A stretch of DNA of 33,810 nt from a virus, in IMG/VR virus record IMGVR_UViG_3300020214_002421, positions 1 to 33,810 of that record. One strand, given 5' to 3'. Position 1 is the first letter of the stretch. Every line of letters starts with the position of its first letter. The translations under genes and the position numbers were made by a program. The notes under the pieces are model-generated. The model saw nothing but the letters and a program-made list of their open reading frames with translations. It made no database searches and had not been told where the DNA came from. Positions 14,836 to 22,169 of the stretch are shown piece by piece.

Positions 14836-15933
14836 TTGATTGCCTCCAATTTTAACTTTTTGATCTATTTTTTGATCTAACTGTTTAAGTTGCTGTTCTA
14901 ATTTTTGAATTCTATCTGAAAGATCTTTAGCATTATCTGCTGTAGATTCGGTGATATCTGTATCGAGACGGTGTTCGAGGTCTTCTACTTCGCTCTCGAT
15001 TCTATTAATACTGTCTGTAATCAATTGATTTTCTGGTTCTGAAGTCGTTGTTTCGTGATTTTGAGCTTGACGAATTCGATTTAGGGACGCTAAAATGGTT
15101 CTAATCTTAGCTCGAGGATCTGCTCCATTTGTAACCATTGAGATCTCAATAAAATTGAGACCGTTGTTTACTTCGTATACCTTTCGATTGCCGGCGCGAG
15201 CAATTCCCTTACCACTCTTAACGTGTGTACAGTAATCGTTTTCAGTAATTGCCTTATTGCCACACTCCGAGCAAAGACTGTGGGAAACTTGACATCCCAT
15301 CGAGACATCGGTAGAATAACCAGCAGTCACTTGCCTAGCTAGTTCTGGATAAGCAACCTTATCTAAAGCAATAAGAAGATCAACACCTTTAGATTTTGGA
15401 TCGTAAGCGGCGTCAAGAATAATACCACGAATGTTCTCAACTTGACCTGATTTGTGGTCAGTAAAAAGGCCACGGCCAATGAATGTTTGGTAAGCTTGTA
15501 TTTTACGAGAAGGGTTTTGTGGATCTACTGTCTCGGCGAGTAGTTCGCTTTCAGAAAAAGCGTCGCCATTTTGGTTTATAAATGGTTCTACAGTAGAGGC
15601 CTTACACCACATACCGGAAAGAGCTTCACCACGGGTACCTTTAAATAGTTCTACTTCGCAGGTTTTGCATTTGCCATGACCATTGTCATAGGCTATATGA
15701 CCTATTTTAGGATTGAACTCTCGAGAAACTGGATCAATCGCAGCAGCTTCCATAGCGTGGATGCCACGAGCAACAAAGTATAGAAAATCTTCAGAGCGAG
15801 GTGCCACGCGGCGGATCTCGGCGGTTAGAGTTCTGAACCTGTCAGTAATGATCTCTGACTGAAGAGCTCTTTCAGCGGTAAGAATTTTACTTGAATCAAC
15901 ATTAATAGTAGCATTAGCAAACTTCTTTAGCAT
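12673..15933 (-). CDS. Prohead maturation protease fused to scaffold
   Basis: 1086 aa, ATG at 15933 with AAGGGG 5 nt upstream. Residues 1-285 look like a phage head maturation protease: LFTDH with H160, then a segment ending STDVSMGC (S207/S211 candidate nucleophiles), and a closing FIEISMVTNGADPRA. CKTC at 89-92 and CSEC at 221-224 with C235/H237 could bind zinc. Residues 300-365 are a coiled coil. The rest is scaffold-like: acidic, Ala/Glu/Lys-rich and low in complexity, with an exact 57-residue duplication (about 375-510), a folded patch near 515-590, an Ala/Pro hinge and long helical stretches. The last residues (GELSKLPWH) may contact the capsid. A start with a strong SD inside the gene (14835) should also give a 720-aa scaffold-only product. 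The family logic is that protease cuts scaffold and capsid during head maturation. Confidence 0.8.
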   Translation of the reverse strand: MLKKFANATINVDSSKILTAERALQSEIITDRFRTLTAEIRRVAPRSEDFLYFVARGIHAMEAAAIDPVSREFNPKIGHIAYDNGHGKCKTCEVELFKGTRGEALSGMWCKASTVEPFINQNGDAFSESELLAETVDPQNPSRKIQAYQTFIGRGLFTDHKSGQVENIRGIILDAAYDPKSKGVDLLIALDKVAYPELARQVTAGYSTDVSMGCQVSHSLCSECGNKAITENDYCTHVKSGKGIARAGNRKVYEVNNGLNFIEISMVTNGADPRAKIRTILASLNRIRQAQNHETTTSEPENQLITDSINRIESEVEDLEHRLDTDITESTADNAKDLSDRIQKLEQQLKQLDQKIDQKVKIGGNQMTQKKQDKKAYMQGTAEPEDKVFEMSDKDYHQHWEEDKHMVGQGMESGSEGLAPGYGMGSDEDVKKMYQRASAQQRKAWRKQILERLAYMQGTAEPEDKVFEMSDKDYHQHWEEDKHMVGQGMESGSEGLAPGYGMGSDEDVKKQLLRAKLRARLEKAASTGEYRWDVFAGDEKVLSVTADQAYGSDLTKVAEGLDTEKPITNFEWFASKPYGINLIKAIKSYGLTKVAAEIDAASRTVTAQAVPAPDMGAPAPAAPAAEAAPAPEAPADEADEMQAAEAIRSAADQIEEAVAQIVSVVDDLGGSEEGEALATDLAEAGSELGELGAEMAAPKTPAQAAALRGLTRYALTHADKLLEEAEEFIEIQAAKKHKKDDKKKAKKPEMKKKAQQMDPAGAAAMKDAFKMMDKEAKDDDEDSEDKYENMPKALREWHEEQDKKEKKASMKDIMARRAARRKLASELYNLTDGDMIAEAHPEGGNTTTFPGQPQGKVETVTEAQEADVEVAQSTPRGELTARQQQRARLVRSAEAEVEKAANEAAQAAKKKVTDAAKAAAQTAKTPATAATKVAEVDKETKQYYAELASESATGTKPDAEVAKFYKELTEDFSTKKASTVAVHNYGMRMKRAFALAMRRASLGQIENSQAAVESDVDRLMRLDDDQFTAFASVVENTKPVKAAASAPAKSQVRTAGAINVGVRTAEDAETTVRETFVGELSKLPWH
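13608..13677. repeat. 70-bp exact direct repeat, copy A
   Basis: Identical over 70 bp to 24728-24797 and read in the same frame in both genes. It encodes the segment KAQQMDPAGAAAMKDAFKMM plus flanking residues. Here it lies in the scaffold part of the protease fusion. Confidence 0.95.
14404..14574. repeat. 171-bp exact direct repeat, downstream copy
   Basis: Matches 14638-14808 base for base, 234 bp apart start to start, with 63 bp of unique sequence between. Both copies are in the scaffold part and keep the frame (57 codons each, 78-codon period). Confidence 0.96.
14638..14808. repeat. 171-bp exact direct repeat, upstream copy
   Basis: Partner of 14404-14574. It encodes the first 57-residue unit (MQGTAEPEDKVFEMSDKD... 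through ...GMGSDEDVKK), beginning 11 codons after the internal scaffold start. The absence of any silent difference implies a recent duplication or gene conversion. Confidence 0.96.
14833..14847 (-). promoter_or_regulatory. Internal ribosome binding site for the nested scaffold
   Basis: GGAGG (minus strand, 14847-14843), 7 nt, then ATG (14835-14833). It lies in coding sequence for Lys-Ile-Gly-Gly-Asn-Gln-Met. The five-base anti-SD match and ideal spacing are unlikely to be needed for the encoded residues alone. Confidence 0.75.
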
Positions 15934-15942
15934 AAAAACCCC

Positions 15943-16821
15943 TTAGTCAAATTTAAAGCGTAGTTTATCACCAGCTTTATCAAAAATGCTGTGAGCTACG
16001 TCTTTGTATTTTTTATGAGCGTCAAGATACTGTTTTGCGCGATGAGCATGCTCTAGTGCTTTTTGAAAACGCTCTTTAGTTGTTTTATCTGCAAGACGCC
16101 ATTTCATATTGTTGACGCGGTCTTGAAGATCGTCAATCGATACTTCATCGCATTCAGGCTCTTGTGAAGGCTCTTCTAGGTCAGGATCAACAATCTCGAG
16201 ATGTTCTTGAGCATCTACTTCTTGTTCTGGTTCCCATGAATCTTCTGATTCAGAATCCCATTCATCTTGATCCACTAATTCATCGTCCCAGGAGTCCCAT
16301 TCGCCTAGTTGAGCTTGCTTGAGTAAGGATTCTAGGATTTGATCTGCTTCTTTAGCGAGCGTTGGATCTTCTAGATCTAACTTATTGGCAACTTCAACTA
16401 GAGAATCCACAACGCTATGTAGATTTGTAGGAGTATCCTGCGATGATGTAGCAATAACTCGAAGACCTTCAGCAGCTAGTATTTTGTTGTAAAAGAAGCT
16501 AATTAGAGCGGTAGGTGTACTAACTAGGGCTAGTTCTGCTAGGTTTTGAAGTTTCTTTTTAGGAGAAAATTGATCGGAAGTTTCTATAATAGACTGGACA
16601 GCGTCTTTAGCTGTGTTGAACTCTTCTATGGTAGATTTTCTATTTAGACTTTCTACTAAAAGCTGAGTCTCTTTGCGCTTAAGAAGCGCACTCTCAAAAG
16701 GATTGTGAGTGTCAGAGTCTTCTTCTGCTTGTTTTGTTAGGTTAGCTAGTCTAGTAGCAACTTTAGGATTCTTATCGGTAAAGTGCTCTATGAGATTAGT
16801 TAGATTTAGCTTTGTCGTCAT
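15943..16821 (-). CDS. Acidic head-associated hypothetical protein
   Basis: 292 aa. ATG at 16821 is preferred over an upstream TTG (16830) because GGAGAGG lies 9 nt before the ATG and would abut the TTG. The protein is helical. Residues about 140-170 carry VANKLDLEDPTLAKEADQIL, a version of a short motif found in several neighbours. A strongly acidic Asp/Glu/Trp stretch (about 175-225) follows, and then a basic helical C-terminus (AHRAKQYLDAHKKYKD). No catalytic motif is visible. It starts inside the end of the 47-aa gene and stops 9 nt before the protease/scaffold start, so all three are probably translated together. A core or scaffold accessory role is possible. Confidence 0.7.
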   Translation of the reverse strand: MTTKLNLTNLIEHFTDKNPKVATRLANLTKQAEEDSDTHNPFESALLKRKETQLLVESLNRKSTIEEFNTAKDAVQSIIETSDQFSPKKKLQNLAELALVSTPTALISFFYNKILAAEGLRVIATSSQDTPTNLHSVVDSLVEVANKLDLEDPTLAKEADQILESLLKQAQLGEWDSWDDELVDQDEWDSESEDSWEPEQEVDAQEHLEIVDPDLEEPSQEPECDEVSIDDLQDRVNNMKWRLADKTTKERFQKALEHAHRAKQYLDAHKKYKDVAHSIFDKAGDKLRFKFD

Positions 16822-16939
16822 TAGTATCAACCTCTCCTTGTTCTGCCTTTTTAGTTTGTGCTTCTAATGCATTAGAAGCATCTTCAGGGGCAATAACATT
16901 AACTGCATTTAGTGTTGCTTTAACAATTTTTTTTAACAT
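16796..16939 (-). CDS. Small 47-aa protein overlapping the next gene
   Basis: ATG at 16939 with an AGAGG 5 nt upstream, stop TAA at 16798-16796. The N-terminus MLKKIVKATLNAVNVIAP is basic and amphipathic; the remainder is hydrophilic (Lys, Glu, Asp, Asn). Its 3' end overlaps the start of the 292-aa gene by 26 nt in another frame and carries that gene's SD, so translation is probably coupled. MLKK also begins the protease fusion protein. I do not recognise it; the SD and the overlap are the support. Confidence 0.55.
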   Translation of the reverse strand: MLKKIVKATLNAVNVIAPEDASNALEAQTKKAEQGEVDTNDDKAKSN

Positions 16940-16948
16940 AAAAACCTC

Positions 16949-17599
16949 TTATCTTAAATCAATAAGGCTTGAATGAGCTATTTGTTCAGATGTTGATTGG
17001 AGTACATTTGAGAATGTATTCTGCAATGCTCGGGCGCGGCGTACTACTGGATTTAGCTCGGAAAGTCCGCCATCATATTGTCTCTTTAGAGACTCGCACA
17101 AAACTACTAAAGGATCGAAGAAGTTGCCTTTATCTACTTTTAGTTTTAAAGGAGTAGGTCGAAATGCTAAAGAGCGTTCTATTTCGTCTTCTTTTCTTTT
17201 GAGGGTGCCGCTAAAAGTTTGAAGATCGTCGTTATCTACTTCAGTAGGCTTATTTCGTAGCACTGCCTCAAATACTAGTATAAATTGATCGAAGGCGGAA
17301 AGGATTGCTCTTATATTGTCAGTACCAAGATATTCAAATTGAATTAGGTGATCATCATAAAGCTGTTTAAGTTTTTTAAACTTTAAAAATAAAGTTCTTG
17401 CTATTGTATATTTTGCATCGAGTGTGGTGTCGGGAGATGGTAATGTGGGAATAGGTGGTGACGGAGCTGGAACTGGAGAAGGAGGAGCTACTTGAGCGTA
17501 TTTTGATAAAACTCGATCAACAATGTCGGCTTGATGATATAAGCCAAGACGATCTAGTTCATCTGCAATAGATTTGAGTGTATACAAAGAGTTCATCAT
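16949..17599 (-). CDS. Helical hypothetical protein, portal-adjacent
   Basis: 216 aa from ATG at 17599 (a second ATG follows at 17596; a TTG at 17617 is also possible; none has a good SD). The N-terminus MNSLYTLKSIADELDRLGLYHQADIVDRVLSKYAQ is the clearest copy of a motif shared by several head-region proteins here. A Pro-rich linker (about 40-62) follows, then a long helical domain with many Leu, Phe and Lys/Glu, ending IAHSSLIDLR. No catalytic residues are evident. It lies between portal and scaffold-type genes, so a head-completion, core or packaging accessory role is plausible but unproven. Confidence 0.7.
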   Translation of the reverse strand: MMNSLYTLKSIADELDRLGLYHQADIVDRVLSKYAQVAPPSPVPAPSPPIPTLPSPDTTLDAKYTIARTLFLKFKKLKQLYDDHLIQFEYLGTDNIRAILSAFDQFILVFEAVLRNKPTEVDNDDLQTFSGTLKRKEDEIERSLAFRPTPLKLKVDKGNFFDPLVVLCESLKRQYDGGLSELNPVVRRARALQNTFSNVLQSTSEQIAHSSLIDLR

Positions 17600-17638
17600 A
17601 TGAAATAAAATAATCAATACAACTTTTTTGAGGTTTTA

Positions 17639-19351
17639 TTAAGTAGGAGGAGGTGGAGCTTCTGGTCCAGGAGGAGAAGGCGCTCCCATATCTAAGGGAG
17701 GTGGAGCACCGCCGCCCAAATCTAGTGGTGCGCTGGGAGCACCAGCAGCTCCTCCACTACTGTCGGAGGCACCTGAAACATCTTGTGTCTGCTCAATTGA
17801 GTCTATCTCTCGCACATCAAGAATTGGTACCTCTGGGGTTAGAGTTTTAAGCTCATTAATATCCATTCGCTGCATTGCTTGAACTTGTTTTTGCAAAATA
17901 ATCTGGTCGCGGGCCTCAAGAAATTTGCGACGTTGCTCAGTATTATAGTCAGTATCTATGATTTCAAGAAAGGTTTGATCGGAAATTCTACCGGTGCCTG
18001 GTTGACCAGCTTGAGCAAGATGATTACCAAGTGCATTAATATAGGTGTCGGTCTCTTTCAGTTGTAGCTTACCCCATTTAACGCGAGGATAAATTAAAGT
18101 AGGTTCACCATTTTTAGTAACATAAAAATCTTGAATTTTTGCAATGGGTTCTAAAACTTTGCGTTCTATCCATTTTTTAAGTTGAAGCCTAAAACTATCA
18201 TAGCGACCTTTTAGAACCTCTAGACCAACTGAGGCGTTTGCATAGGAGCCGTAATCCTGATCAAAAAGAGAAGAAGGAACCATCATACCGATCATTATAT
18301 TTTTCACAGCAGCTTCTAGATCTGGATTCATGTCTAGGGTTTGGCCAGAGTTGGTTACTTTTTGTACGTCAACCATGCCATGAGTAATGATTTGATACCC
18401 TTGATCTGAAACGCTATCTAGCATTTGCTCTTGCCATTGTCTAATATCGTCGTCTGTTGGTTTCCAGTTTCCGGATGCATCGCCTAACTTGATAAGGGTT
18501 AGTGGATTAATAAAATTATCTGCCTGTACAAATTTGGCTTCTCTAATTTTATCAAAAAGCATGAGGTCTCTATAGCAAGCTGTGATTAATGAAGTACCGC
18601 GGGGATCGTAAGGTGATGAAAGTAGCTTAATATGGCTTATATTAAAGTTTTCGAGAGGGATATCCTCTCCTCGTTGTACATGAAAGATTACTTCGGCTGG
18701 TAGCCCCTCTTTGGCTGCGCGATCTTGAGGTAGGTTAGAAGTGATCATACGCTTCAAGGCTTCATCAGGAACAAGAGTAATAATTGGATCCTTAGATAGA
18801 AGGCCTGGTTTAACGCGAATGAAGTCGGGGTTGTGAACCAGACCGTATTCCCAAACACCTTGCTCTTGATCAAGTTCGAGATAGGGAAATACCTCTCCAA
18901 TTTTCCAAAACTCTAAAGCAATCTCATGTAATAGACTATAAAAATCCATTTTTTCTAGCATATCATCAAAAAATTGCTTGATCCTAATATCGGGGCACTC
19001 TAATTGAAACTTAGATATTGTGTAGGCTGCGTGTAAATTTACTGCACTACGTACAATTGGATTAGTAGCGTAAAAATTTCTATTCCATGCATTTTGTGTT
19101 CTTAAGTCTCGAGGAAAATTTAGATTACTATCTAAATACTGTGGCGAGTAGACTTTGGGTTGTGTTCTGATGACGGATGCGGAAGCGGAGCCCAATGCTG
19201 TTCGGCTGTTTTTACTGCCACCTGGGCGGACATCGGTTGTCTTATTAATTGCTGTTTTTTCTAAGCTTGGAGGAAGAGGTAGACCTGTTCTACGACGTGT
19301 TTGTGTAGATTTATTGGAAACATTATTTGGATTGTCGTTATTGTCGGCCAT
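17639..19351 (-). CDS. Portal protein
   Basis: 570 aa, ATG at 19351. The body from about residue 75 to 480 is portal-like: NPIVRSAVNLHAAYTISKF, then FWKIGEVFPYLELD, then SPYDPRGTSLITACYRDLMLFDKIREAKF, then IGMMVPSSLFDQDYGSYANASVGLEVLKGRYD. These follow the order of the wing, stem and crown parts of phage portals, and the length is normal. The N-terminal 60 residues are polar and probably disordered. The last 60 are Pro/Gly/Ala-rich (PPPLDMG, PPPPT) and are an unusual flexible tail. The portal forms the dodecameric ring at one capsid vertex and docks the terminase, which is encoded three genes upstream. Confidence 0.92.
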   Translation of the reverse strand: MADNNDNPNNVSNKSTQTRRRTGLPLPPSLEKTAINKTTDVRPGGSKNSRTALGSASASVIRTQPKVYSPQYLDSNLNFPRDLRTQNAWNRNFYATNPIVRSAVNLHAAYTISKFQLECPDIRIKQFFDDMLEKMDFYSLLHEIALEFWKIGEVFPYLELDQEQGVWEYGLVHNPDFIRVKPGLLSKDPIITLVPDEALKRMITSNLPQDRAAKEGLPAEVIFHVQRGEDIPLENFNISHIKLLSSPYDPRGTSLITACYRDLMLFDKIREAKFVQADNFINPLTLIKLGDASGNWKPTDDDIRQWQEQMLDSVSDQGYQIITHGMVDVQKVTNSGQTLDMNPDLEAAVKNIMIGMMVPSSLFDQDYGSYANASVGLEVLKGRYDSFRLQLKKWIERKVLEPIAKIQDFYVTKNGEPTLIYPRVKWGKLQLKETDTYINALGNHLAQAGQPGTGRISDQTFLEIIDTDYNTEQRRKFLEARDQIILQKQVQAMQRMDINELKTLTPEVPILDVREIDSIEQTQDVSGASDSSGGAAGAPSAPLDLGGGAPPPLDMGAPSPPGPEAPPPPT

Positions 19352-19424
19352 TTAATGATCTTTCTACTGCTTCCCTACAATGTGAGTTAATATAACTTTA
19401 TTAAACTTAACTCTAAAGTCTATA

Positions 19425-20003
19425 TTATTTATTAAGAAATTTAGCTGCTTCAAGAAGATTATCGAAGTTCTTAGTGTAAGAATCTCCAGTAGCCTTATTT
19501 TGCACTACAAGTGTGACACGTACTGAGTCGTCTTTTTGAGAGATCATCAATTCCTTAAAGAAGTCGGCGTCATCTAAGCGAACTGAGGTCTGAGAATGTT
19601 GTTTAACGAGTTTATTTTCACATGCGGTTAGAGAGTTGGCTGCTTTAACCTTGCCGGACTTGTATAATCTGCTCGCCACTGTGTGAAGTCTAGCTAGGGA
19701 GCTGGCATTAATAATTGTTGGCATTTTATTATAAAATTGTTTTACAGCTTCAATTCTTTCAGATCGCGACTTAGAGTGTAATTCATTAAAGGATGGATCT
19801 GGAGCAGATAGGGTTTGTAGTAAATTGTCGTAACTTTGAGGGCTTAAGTTTGGAGTATTAATATCTTGAGATGACGATGGAAGAGGAGAAGCGCTAGATG
19901 AAGAGTTATTTGTACTCATCCAATCTTTATCTGAAAGATATGTATCAAACGAAGTTAATTCGTTATCAAGTGCTAACCACATATCATCAAAATGCTTGGT
20001 CAT
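19425..20003 (-). CDS. Hypothetical protein before the portal
   Basis: 192 aa, ATG at 20003 with AGGA very close upstream (3 nt). Ser/Asn/Pro-rich from about 30 to 60. Helical in the middle, with SLARLHTVASRLYKSGKVKAANSLTACENKL, a looser copy of the short motif seen in neighbouring proteins. The C-terminus is a beta-alpha segment with VRVTLVVQNKATGDSYTKNFDNLLEAAKFL. No known enzyme motif. It begins five bases after the LysM/HicA-like gene stops and lies before the portal. It may be a portal- or neck-associated protein; this is inference from position. Confidence 0.65.
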   Translation of the reverse strand: MTKHFDDMWLALDNELTSFDTYLSDKDWMSTNNSSSSASPLPSSSQDINTPNLSPQSYDNLLQTLSAPDPSFNELHSKSRSERIEAVKQFYNKMPTIINASSLARLHTVASRLYKSGKVKAANSLTACENKLVKQHSQTSVRLDDADFFKELMISQKDDSVRVTLVVQNKATGDSYTKNFDNLLEAAKFLNK

Positions 20004-20008
20004 AGTTC

Positions 20009-21013
20009 CTATCTCAACTTAAGTTGAAGCCCTGGATAAATAAGATTGGGGCTAGTAAATTTCTTCTGCTTACCTGAACTATCGGTATATGATTTATTCT
20101 TATTTAATTCCCATAACTTTTTCCAGGTGGTGTTGTGCTTTTGAGCTATAGTTGATAACATATCGCCTGGTCTTACAGTATAAGAATTAGATTTACTAGG
20201 TGTAGCGTTAGGTGTTTGGTAACTACTCGATGAGGAATCTGTGGAGGTAGCAGGAGGCGATACTGGAGTCTGGGAAATAGTAGAAGGTAACTCAGTATTA
20301 GGAGTGATTTCTGGAGTTGCCGATGCTTTACTGTCTTCGGTACTATTAGTAATAGGTTGAGTTACTTTCCAGCTAGCTCCAGGAGAGCTTTTATTGTTAC
20401 CTGCATTAGCGGCGGAACCGCCAGTTCCTGATTGTTCAAATTGAAAATTTTTGAAAAGTTTTTGAGTATCTGAATCTATTTCAAAGCTAGTTGTAATTGA
20501 CTCAGGAGTAGGCTCTTCATTAGAAGAGTTATTATTGGCGTCTTGTAAGGTTTTATTTAACTGTGTTGCATCCAGTAGGGCTGTGGGATCTACGCCTTTC
20601 GTTGGAATGTTAGGAATAGTAGTTACTTTAGGTATAATTGGAGTATTGGGGGCAAAGTTCCTCCACCAACTCTGAGCTGTCTTTGTGAAGTTCCCTTCTA
20701 CGGTTGCTAAAGCTTTTAGAACCGACAGCCTAGCCTTTGCTATATTCTGAATTGATCGACGAGGACTAATATTTGAAACTTTTTTAGGAGAAGTGGGTGC
20801 TGGAGGTGGTGCATCTGTTTCTTGTAGAAGCTTCTTCCTATTAAGATCGTCGGCTTCTCTTAGGAGACGAAGAGCGAGAAATTTGTGAAGCTCAACGTGA
20901 CGAGGAATAGGCATAGTATAGGTTCCGTTTCCCCATATTTCATGGGGGCCTTTGTCTCGAACCTTAAACCAACCTAATTTGGATAATTCTCTTAAAAAAT
21001 CACGCTTTTTCAC
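20009..21013 (-). CDS. HicA-like domain joined to LysM domain by a long linker
   Basis: 334 aa. GTG at 21013 with AAGGTG 4 nt upstream. Residues 1-60 resemble the HicA toxin fold (dsRBD-like mRNA interferase): LRELSKLGWFKVRDKGPHEIW, then TYTMPIPRHVELHKFLALRLLREA. H24 in KGPHE may match the catalytic His of the HicA G-S-H motif. Residues 65-275 are Ser/Thr/Pro/Asn-rich and probably disordered. The LysM domain spans about 277-334 (YTVRPGDMLSTIAQKH, then SPNLIYPGLQLKL) and should bind peptidoglycan. No HicB antitoxin is nearby. It lies between the nuclease-type gene and the portal group. The LysM call is firm; the HicA call is by pattern and could be a structural adaptation without RNase activity. 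Confidence 0.75.
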   Translation of the reverse strand: MKKRDFLRELSKLGWFKVRDKGPHEIWGNGTYTMPIPRHVELHKFLALRLLREADDLNRKKLLQETDAPPPAPTSPKKVSNISPRRSIQNIAKARLSVLKALATVEGNFTKTAQSWWRNFAPNTPIIPKVTTIPNIPTKGVDPTALLDATQLNKTLQDANNNSSNEEPTPESITTSFEIDSDTQKLFKNFQFEQSGTGGSAANAGNNKSSPGASWKVTQPITNSTEDSKASATPEITPNTELPSTISQTPVSPPATSTDSSSSSYQTPNATPSKSNSYTVRPGDMLSTIAQKHNTTWKKLWELNKNKSYTDSSGKQKKFTSPNLIYPGLQLKLR

Positions 21014-21056
21014 AAGGCACCTTCAACGTTGACATCTTAATACTAATATTACACAA

Positions 21057-22169
21057 TCAATACTTGATAAAAGAGCCTAATAGCTCGAAGAGTCTTTGAT
21101 CTGAGAGGTCGCATTTATCGTTATTATTGTGAATTTCGATAAATTTAATATCTTTAAGATTGTTATAGAATTGTTGCTTAGCCTTTATTTTATTAGCATA
21201 CATTTCATTAACACCGCTGTTTTCGCGATCGCCGATGGAACCGAAGACTTCGACTATGGCGATAGGTAGCTCGTTGCTAGTTAACACAAAGTCTGGTACA
21301 ACATTTGGAAAATCTTTGGATTGTGTTGGTAACTTATCTCCTAGTTTTGGAATTATGTATGGGATACGATATCTATCTAAAAACTTTTTCACTCGAATTT
21401 CTTCCGTTGAAAGCTTGAGTCTTGTCTTATCTTGATTATAATAAGCAATGTATTCAGGAGCTATTGTGCAAACAAGTTCGGGATAAGACTTAATTGAGCC
21501 ATCCTCAATAAATTTCTTAATTACATCTTTGAAGCTTTCTAGCTTACGATTGAGACCTAGTACGTGCCCGTATAAATCATAGTGATTACTCAAAAAAGGA
21601 AGTGTTAAGGGAAAATCACATTTGTGTAGTAGATCTAAGATAGATCTTATCTCATCTAAAGACCATGTATGCCTTTTTTTATGGCCAAACTTAACATACT
21701 CAAGTGCCTCTTCTAAAGAGTTAATTGGATCAGTTGTGTCTATTGTATTGCTGAGGTCTCGCCTATATCCTACTGAGAGTATTGCTTCAGCAATGGCGTG
21801 ATCTAGAGATTTAAACCACTCGCGGTGCTTAGGTGCTGAAGGTGGACATACTTTTAAAATTGTAAAGCATAATTGAGTTGGAAGCGAGGACTTATTCATA
21901 TTGTGTCCTACAAGATATAACTCTTTTAATCTTGCTAGCACATTTTCACGAGACCACTTAAGTCGCTTGAACGATTGTAGTAATTCATCGTTGCGATACA
22001 TTCTAATTAGTTTTCGTTGAACTTCAGATGGTTTTCTTTGTAGAGTTTTAGCTATAGTTTCCCATAGTTGTTTATGAGATTGATTATGCTCTCTGCCGGT
22101 AATAAACATATCTCGAAGAATTTCTTCTTCTTGTTTTGTCCATCTACGGTAAGCATAGTGATAAATCAT
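21057..22169 (-). CDS. Myb/SANT-like DNA-binding protein with PD-(D/E)XK nuclease domain
   Basis: 370 aa. ATG at 22169 overlaps the terminase stop by one base (TAATG), so translation is coupled. Residues 8-62 form a Myb/SANT-like helix-turn-helix (RRWTKQEEEILRDMF, then WETIAKTLQRKPSEVQRKL). A second WS..EI repeat occurs at about 168. The C-terminal part has a nuclease pattern: E256/E257 helix, VPDFVL with D293, AIVEVFG with E307, and K327/K329. This matches a PD-(D/E)XK core. Such proteins in phages are often homing endonucleases or related DNA-modifying accessory genes. The coupling to the large terminase also allows a packaging role (for example in place of a small terminase subunit), which I consider less likely. 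Confidence 0.7.
   Translation of the reverse strand: MIYHYAYRRWTKQEEEILRDMFITGREHNQSHKQLWETIAKTLQRKPSEVQRKLIRMYRNDELLQSFKRLKWSRENVLARLKELYLVGHNMNKSSLPTQLCFTILKVCPPSAPKHREWFKSLDHAIAEAILSVGYRRDLSNTIDTTDPINSLEEALEYVKFGHKKRHTWSLDEIRSILDLLHKCDFPLTLPFLSNHYDLYGHVLGLNRKLESFKDVIKKFIEDGSIKSYPELVCTIAPEYIAYYNQDKTRLKLSTEEIRVKKFLDRYRIPYIIPKLGDKLPTQSKDFPNVVPDFVLTSNELPIAIVEVFGSIGDRENSGVNEMYANKIKAKQQFYNNLKDIKFIEIHNNNDKCDLSDQRLFELLGSFIKY

Noticed and set aside
21057-22169. Small terminase subunit
   Set aside because: The protein has an HTH-like N-terminus, but its length and the PD-(D/E)XK residues fit a nuclease better; kept only as an alternative.
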